Positions 59,944-64,000 of a stretch of 64,000 nucleotides of DNA are shown one piece after another. The stretch covers positions 6,937,001-7,001,000 of the forward strand of contig NZ_CP147518.1 in NCBI RefSeq assembly GCF_037201965.1. The letters run 5' to 3'. This DNA is from Spirosoma sp. SC4-14 (lineage in GTDB: Bacteria > Bacteroidota > Bacteroidia > Cytophagales > Spirosomataceae). Below the pieces are notes generated by a model. That model was not told the DNA's origin. It made no database searches and worked only from the letters and a program-made list of their open reading frames with translations. Positions within the stretch are counted from its first letter, which is position 1; every line of letters begins with the position of its first letter. A program made the position numbers and the translations under genes.

Positions 59944-60744
59944 ATGGAAATATCCTTTATTGGCGCAGGCAACCTGGCCTGGCATCTGGCACCAGCTCTG
60001 GAAAACGCTGGTCACCACATCAATGAGGTGTATAGTCGTCAGCTTCAGCACACTCGTCAGTTGGTTAGCTATCTCTACGACGCACGAACGCACTCCGATC
60101 TGAATTTTGCCGACAGCCCATCACAACTTTTCATTCTGGCCGTTCCCGACGATGCCATTGAAGCAGTATGTGCCCGGCTGGTGCTGCCCGAAAATTCTAT
60201 TCTTGTCCACACATCGGGCAGCCAATCGTTGCGGGCATTGCAAAACTGGGTTACAGTTTATAGCGACGTGCCGGTTCAGACTGGAGTCTTTTATGCGTTA
60301 CAGACATTTAGCAAAGGGCAGTCGTTTATGGATTTCAACGAAATTCCACTCTGCCTTGAAGCCTCCGACAAAGAAACCGAAGACCTTCTTGTTAAACTAG
60401 GGCAGGACGTAAGCGATATTGTTTACCTGATTACCTCTGCCGAACGTCGAACACTACACCTGGCCGCTGTTTTTGCCTGTAATTTCACCAATCACCTACT
60501 GGCTATTGCCCATGATCTGACTACAGACAATGGCCTGGAGTTTGACCTTCTGCAACCGATCATTCGTGAAACGATTCGGAAAGGCCTGGCCGCCAGTGAC
60601 CCGGCCGACGTTCAGACTGGGCCGGCCCGCCGGGGCGATCTGACAACCATTGAAAGCCATCTTGCCCAACTGGAACAGCAACCCCGGCTGGCTGAAATCT
60701 ATCAGATTATTTCTGAAAACATACAGCAACGTTACATAAAATAA
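59944..60744 (+). CDS. DUF2520 Rossmann-fold protein
   Basis: A 266-residue NAD(P)-binding protein. It begins MEISFIGAGNLAWHLAPAL with a GxGNxxxxxx dinucleotide motif and has FILAVPDDAIEAV near residue 63, ILVHTSGSQSLRAL near residue 88, then an all-helical DUF2520 half with RTLHLAAVFACNFTNHL near residue 165 and RRGDLTTIESHLAQL near residue 228. Related proteins are ketopantoate-reductase- or F420-dependent-oxidoreductase-like with no proven substrate. TATACTTG ends four bases before the ATG, another start-proximal -7 box. Confidence 0.88.
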   Translation: MEISFIGAGNLAWHLAPALENAGHHINEVYSRQLQHTRQLVSYLYDARTHSDLNFADSPSQLFILAVPDDAIEAVCARLVLPENSILVHTSGSQSLRALQNWVTVYSDVPVQTGVFYALQTFSKGQSFMDFNEIPLCLEASDKETEDLLVKLGQDVSDIVYLITSAERRTLHLAAVFACNFTNHLLAIAHDLTTDNGLEFDLLQPIIRETIRKGLAASDPADVQTGPARRGDLTTIESHLAQLEQQPRLAEIYQIISENIQQRYIK

Positions 60745-60881
60745 ATATCCATAACCGAAAACACATTTTAGTTACACAAACTACATTAGTGTACATATCG
60801 TATTATCATATTAATCTACACCATATAATAAATTACGAAATTCTTGAAACAAATCGATTAATGATTTAGTTTTACTCAACT

Positions 60882-60913
60882 ATTGTCAAAAGTACTCTTT
60901 ACGTATATACTTG
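60882..60913 (+). promoter_or_regulatory. candidate promoter of the sigma-like/anti-sigma-like genes
   Basis: ATTG (60882-60885) and TATACTTG (60906-60913) are 20 bases apart, close to the Bacteroidota TTTG/TAnnTTTG pair with one or two mismatches. The leader to the ATG at 60995 would be about 75 bases. Confidence 0.4.
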
Positions 60914-60994
60914 CGTGTTCCTCAAAAAACGCTTCTGCCTGAACTCCGAATTGTTATTAACGGGCAAAAACGTAGGTTTAATTAACTGATTGGT

Positions 60995-61447
60995 ATGGGT
61001 GTGTTAAAACAACCAGACGGGAAACCCGTATTAAACGACGTTAGCCCAACTATAGATCGTCTTGACTTATACGAAAAGTATGGTGCCATGGCTTATGGAA
61101 TTATTCTACAGATAGTTCCACAACCTGAGCTGGCCCAGCAAGCGTTAGTGACCCTATTTTTATCCCCCCAACTCGAACAGTGCATCGGCCCACTCAGTAG
61201 CCCAGCCTGTGCCATTGTTCGGCTGGCCCGTCTAATAGCACTCGAAGTAAATCCAGTTTCCTTATCGGCAAAATCTACATTTCCTGATACGACCGATCTC
61301 AGCGACGAAAACAAATCGAAGCAGATTTTCGATTTATCATTTCGTCAGGGTTACGAACTCAGCATCATTGCCGAGCGCCTTAAAATACCTTATACGGAGG
61401 TAATGGCATCTATTCGTAATTATTTTCAGTATCTTCGTAGACCGTAA
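60995..61447 (+). CDS. divergent sigma-factor-like protein
   Basis: A 150-residue protein with weak ECF sigma resemblance: LYEKYGAMAYGIILQIVPQP (near residue 26) resembles region 2.1, with a helix AQQALVTLFLSPQLEQ after it; FDLSFRQGYELSIIAERLKI and PYTEVMASIRNYFQYLRR look like region 4.2 (residues 112-148). The usual RpoD-box helix of region 2.2-2.4 is degenerate, so it may not bind promoter DNA as a normal sigma. It is followed after 14 bases by an anti-sigma-like gene. Confidence 0.65.
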   Translation: MGVLKQPDGKPVLNDVSPTIDRLDLYEKYGAMAYGIILQIVPQPELAQQALVTLFLSPQLEQCIGPLSSPACAIVRLARLIALEVNPVSLSAKSTFPDTTDLSDENKSKQIFDLSFRQGYELSIIAERLKIPYTEVMASIRNYFQYLRRP

Positions 61448-61461
61448 AAGCCGTACTTGCC

Positions 61462-61965
61462 TTGAAAAACTATCAATATTTAACGAACGGCATACTTGAA
61501 TCCTACCTGCTGGGTCTCATTTCCGATGATGAGAAACGGGAGGTAGAACAGTTGATTGCTGCTGACCCGGAAATTCGATCGCAACTGAACGAATTAGAAA
61601 CAGATATTGAGCTTCATTTTCAGGAAAATGCGGTTCCTCCTCCTCCAGCACTCAAATTTGCTATTCTGGATCAGCTCAATAAAACAGAGTTAATAAAACG
61701 GAGCCAGGACGATTATAGTCGCTCAAAACAAAAGACCGACGACACTGCTAAACCCAATTATATTGATGTTGAAGTAGACGATACGCACATTCGGGTCCAT
61801 AAATACTGGCGGCCCGCTTTTATTGCGGTCTTCGTTTTATCAAAAATATTCCTCATTCTCGGGCTCTATTATTATTTTAAGGCTAACAGCCTCGAACAGG
61901 AAATTAATCGCTTAAAAGTGGCGACCGAACAAACAACACCGCCAACTCCCGGCAAAACACCGTAG
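61462..61965 (+). CDS. anti-sigma-factor-like membrane protein
   Basis: A 167-residue protein with one membrane helix (residues 114-133, FIAVFVLSKIFLILGLYYYF). The N-terminal cytoplasmic part, LTNGILESYLLGLISDDEKR then EVEQLIAADPEIRSQLNELE, matches the RskA-type anti-sigma N-terminus (no zinc Cys/His set). It ends with a short coiled segment (LEQEINRLKVATEQ) and a Pro-rich tail. The start is TTG; there is no better in-frame ATG. With the preceding gene it forms a sigma/anti-sigma-like couple, probably sensing an envelope signal. Confidence 0.7.
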   Translation: MKNYQYLTNGILESYLLGLISDDEKREVEQLIAADPEIRSQLNELETDIELHFQENAVPPPPALKFAILDQLNKTELIKRSQDDYSRSKQKTDDTAKPNYIDVEVDDTHIRVHKYWRPAFIAVFVLSKIFLILGLYYYFKANSLEQEINRLKVATEQTTPPTPGKTP

Positions 61966-62033
61966 TCTCAGAATGGGTTAATTGACTGGCATTTATCGAC
62001 AAAAAGTGCCATTTTGTGGTCAATTTCATCCCC

Positions 62034-63059
62034 ATGAAGCAACTCATCAGCAGCTTTTTAGTCTATTTCGCCACTGTTACATCCGTTTTGGCTCAGTGGC
62101 AGTTCCAGGCCGTTCAGACCGATGCCAGTTTCCGGGCCGTCAGCGTCGCCAGTCCAGACATCGCCTGGGTTGGCGGAACAAAAGGAACATTTATCAGAAC
62201 CGTCGATGGTGGTAAAACCTGGCAAGCGGGAACCGTTCCGGACGCTCAAACCTGCGATTTTCGGGATGTACAGGCCATCGATGCCCAAACTGCCTTCCTT
62301 ATGAGCGCCGGTCCGGCCGAAAAAGGCCAGGCCCGCATCTATAAAACGACCAACGGTGGCCAAACCTGGACCCTGCTTTATCAAACCCAACAGCAAGGCG
62401 TTTTCTTCGATGGAATGGACTTTTGGGACAAACAGCACGGTATTGTATTCAGCGACCCCATCGATGGTAAATGGTTTATACTGACTACCGGCAACGGCGG
62501 TAAAACCTGGCAGCCCCTACCAGCAGGCAATTTGCCCGCCATGCAACCCAATGAAGCTGCTTTTGCTGCCAGCGGTACGAGTCTGGTGGTACAGGGTAAA
62601 CGTAATGTCTGGATTGCATCGGGTGGCGGCACAAATGGGCGCGTTTTTCGCTCTACCGACCGTGGTCAGACCTGGAGTGTCGCGAACACTCCTCTCCCGG
62701 CGGGCGATGCAACTGGCTTATTTGGGTTGCATTTTTTCAGCGAAAAAGCGGGGATTGCTGTAGGAGGTAACTACAAGCAGGAACAGCAACCGGGTCCTAA
62801 TGCCGCCATCACCCGCGACGGGGGCCAGACCTGGCAACTCCTTGCCCAAACCGATCCGCCCGGTCTTAAAGAAGCGATTGCCCTTCTTCCCGGCGACCGC
62901 ATCATTGCCGTTGGTCCGTCGGGAACGAGCCTTTCGGCCGATCAGGGCCAAACCTGGCAGAAACTCGACACCGACGGATTTCATTCGCTGGCCTGCGCCA
63001 AAGGAACCTGCTACGCCGTTGGCGCCAAAGGCAAAATTGCCATACAGCGGTTTAAATAA
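62034..63059 (+). CDS. secreted BNR/Ycf48-like repeat protein
   Basis: I used the ATG at 62034 (341 residues), which begins a signal peptide (MKQLISSFLVYFATVTSVLA); a more upstream ATG at 62016 adds six residues. The mature part holds repeated strands of a seven-bladed propeller with the motif S/T-x-D-x-GxTW: TVDGGKTWQAG, TTNGGQTWTLL, TGNGGKTWQPL, STDRGQTWSVA, TRDGGQTWQLL and SADQGQTWQKL. This is the BNR/photosynthesis-stability (Ycf48-like) pattern, seen in many secreted bacterial proteins of unknown role. It probably acts outside the cytoplasm. Single gene after the sigma-like pair. Confidence 0.85.
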   Translation: MKQLISSFLVYFATVTSVLAQWQFQAVQTDASFRAVSVASPDIAWVGGTKGTFIRTVDGGKTWQAGTVPDAQTCDFRDVQAIDAQTAFLMSAGPAEKGQARIYKTTNGGQTWTLLYQTQQQGVFFDGMDFWDKQHGIVFSDPIDGKWFILTTGNGGKTWQPLPAGNLPAMQPNEAAFAASGTSLVVQGKRNVWIASGGGTNGRVFRSTDRGQTWSVANTPLPAGDATGLFGLHFFSEKAGIAVGGNYKQEQQPGPNAAITRDGGQTWQLLAQTDPPGLKEAIALLPGDRIIAVGPSGTSLSADQGQTWQKLDTDGFHSLACAKGTCYAVGAKGKIAIQRFK

Positions 63060-63106
63060 CAGAAGAATAGGTTGTGAGGTGATCCGTGCGCTGCTGGCCT
63101 TTTTCG

Positions 63107-63454
63107 CTACGCTTCTTTTTCAAACTGAAAGATTTGGTCCATCAGCACCCATTTTTCCCCTTCTCTGGCCCAGGGTAACGGTTGCTGGAACTGCCACATC
63201 AGGCGTTCCCATTCCTGTACGTGCGGACTGGCGGCATCCAGTTCCCGCTTCTTTTCGAAGCTAAACGCATCATCTGTTTCCAGGATCATAAACATCCGAT
63301 TACCGGTCCGATAAATCTGTAAATCCAGAATTCCGGCTTTCAAATCGTTGGCCCGCACTTCTGGCCAGCCACTCCCTTTGGCATGCCATTGTTCGTATTG
63401 GCGAATCAGTTCAGGATCATCTTTTAAGTCGAGTGCCAGGCAGAATCGTTGCAT
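63107..63454 (-). CDS. rhaM: L-rhamnose mutarotase family protein
   Basis: A 115-residue protein of the RhaM/DUF718 family, which interconverts the anomers of L-rhamnose (some members act on L-fucose). It starts MQRFCLALDLKDDPELIRQY and has EQWHAKGSGWPEV near residue 20 with the active-site His, IYRTGNRMFMILETDDAFSF near residue 47, and the C-terminal MWQFQQPLPWAREGEKWVLM with conserved Trp. Length is normal. It lies just downstream of the sugar isomerase/epimerase gene on the same strand, supporting a role in deoxyhexose use. Confidence 0.9.
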   Translation of the reverse strand: MQRFCLALDLKDDPELIRQYEQWHAKGSGWPEVRANDLKAGILDLQIYRTGNRMFMILETDDAFSFEKKRELDAASPHVQEWERLMWQFQQPLPWAREGEKWVLMDQIFQFEKEA

Positions 63455-63483
63455 AAAATAAGTAAAGAGTTTGTAGGAATTGA

Positions 63484-64000
63484 TTAGCCAAAGTACATTT
63501 TGAACGACTGGATGGTTTGCCGGGCCGCCTGATCAGGATTGGGGTAGGGAAACGCTTCGGCTGAAACATACCCGGTATACCCAATTTCACGAAGAGCTGT
63601 AGCCACTTCCTCCATAGCCGTGTGCCCCAGCCCAATCGGTCGCCGGTTGCTATCGGCAAAGTGGACATGGCCGATATAGGAGCCTGCCGCGCGAATGCTC
63701 TCTGGTAGGGATTGCTCTTCAATATTCATGTGAAACAGATCGGCCAGCAGAACGACCTGCCTGGTAGGCAGAGCCCGGATAAACTCAACTCCCGTGTTGA
63801 GATCATTGATCAGGTTGGTTTCGTAGCGGTTCAGGGGTTCATAAATCAACTTTACTCCTTTGGATTCAGCTAGCTGGCCCAATTCGGACAAACCGTCGGC
63901 CAGCCAGTTTAACGCTTGCTCTTTTTCAATCCCCGGAGCCACATTGCCCTGCATGGAGCCAATAATGGCCGGAGCGCCAACGGTGGCACCAAACGAAATC
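63484..64000 (-). CDS. sugar phosphate isomerase/epimerase family protein (5' end missing)
   Basis: The frame is open to the right edge of the window, and the portion here is about 172 codons. An internal Met at 63954 is not the true start because ISFGATVGAPAIIGS precedes it in frame, which is part of the family barrel. It belongs to the xylose-isomerase-like TIM barrel group: LAESKGVKLIYEPLNRYETN (with metal-binding Glu), VVLLADLFHMNIEEQ (Asp, His), YIGHVHFADSNRRPIGLGHT (His) and YVSAEAFPYPNPDQAARQT (Glu). Divalent-metal ligands are complete in this part. Likely partner of rhaM; the substrate is unknown. Confidence 0.85.
   Translation of the reverse strand, partial: ISFGATVGAPAIIGSMQGNVAPGIEKEQALNWLADGLSELGQLAESKGVKLIYEPLNRYETNLINDLNTGVEFIRALPTRQVVLLADLFHMNIEEQSLPESIRAAGSYIGHVHFADSNRRPIGLGHTAMEEVATALREIGYTGYVSAEAFPYPNPDQAARQTIQSFKMYFG

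Overview
This window looks like chromosome from a Cytophagales bacterium, most like Spirosoma or a close relative. The evidence is protein character and gene content: a SusC/SusD pair, a type IX secretion sorting domain, a DUF3078 protein, an FtsI with a PASTA tail, a stand-alone heptose kinase, TAnnTTTG-type -7 boxes and weak Shine-Dalgarno sites. Species is inferred, not proven. I saw no rRNA, tRNA, CRISPR array, prophage or intact insertion sequence.

Region 1 (1-13.5 kb) is mixed housekeeping and envelope genes: the start of an MsbA-like ABC exporter, a GT4 glycosyltransferase, hemE, rfaE1, an M23 peptidase, xylB, a decayed DUF433/DUF5615 toxin-antitoxin pair, small hypothetical proteins, a crotonase, a T9SS cargo protein, a radical SAM enzyme, accD and an AlkD-like repair protein.

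Region 2 (13.5-34.3 kb, all minus strand) is the division and cell-wall (dcw) cluster. In transcription order it runs ftsL-ftsI-murE-mraY, then a foreign block, then murD-ftsW-murG-murC-ftsQ-ftsA-ftsZ. The block of about 6.4 kb holds rplM-rpsI-rpsB-tsf, an ECF sigma factor with a hydrophobic C-terminal tail, a 57-residue unknown protein, an MscS-like channel, a DUF3078 protein and mscL. rsmH and mraZ, often upstream of ftsL, are not here; an M28 peptidase occupies that place.

Region 3 (34.4-44.5 kb) has the M28 peptidase, a DUF3431 protein, a secreted oligopeptidase B and a glucarate/galactarate operon (GntP permease, garD, kdgD, gudD). The last step of that pathway, 2-oxoglutarate semialdehyde dehydrogenase, is not in the window.

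Region 4 (45-54.7 kb) carries a large SdrD B-like/DUF11 surface protein, a coiled-coil J-domain protein and a SusC/SusD pair with no hydrolase beside it. Region 5 (54.7-64 kb) has an AT-rich gene-poor stretch, three glycosyltransferases, a DUF2520 protein, a divergent sigma-like/anti-sigma-like pair, a BNR-repeat secreted protein, rhaM and the 3' part of a sugar isomerase/epimerase gene.

Many gaps hold inverted repeats. Some are ordinary terminators. Others belong to recurring families: a GTCTGAACC-ended 44-bp palindrome, GTCATTN heptamer hairpins and GAAAGAG heptamer hairpins. Some of these reach into the ends of neighbouring genes. Several genes use TTG or GTG starts.
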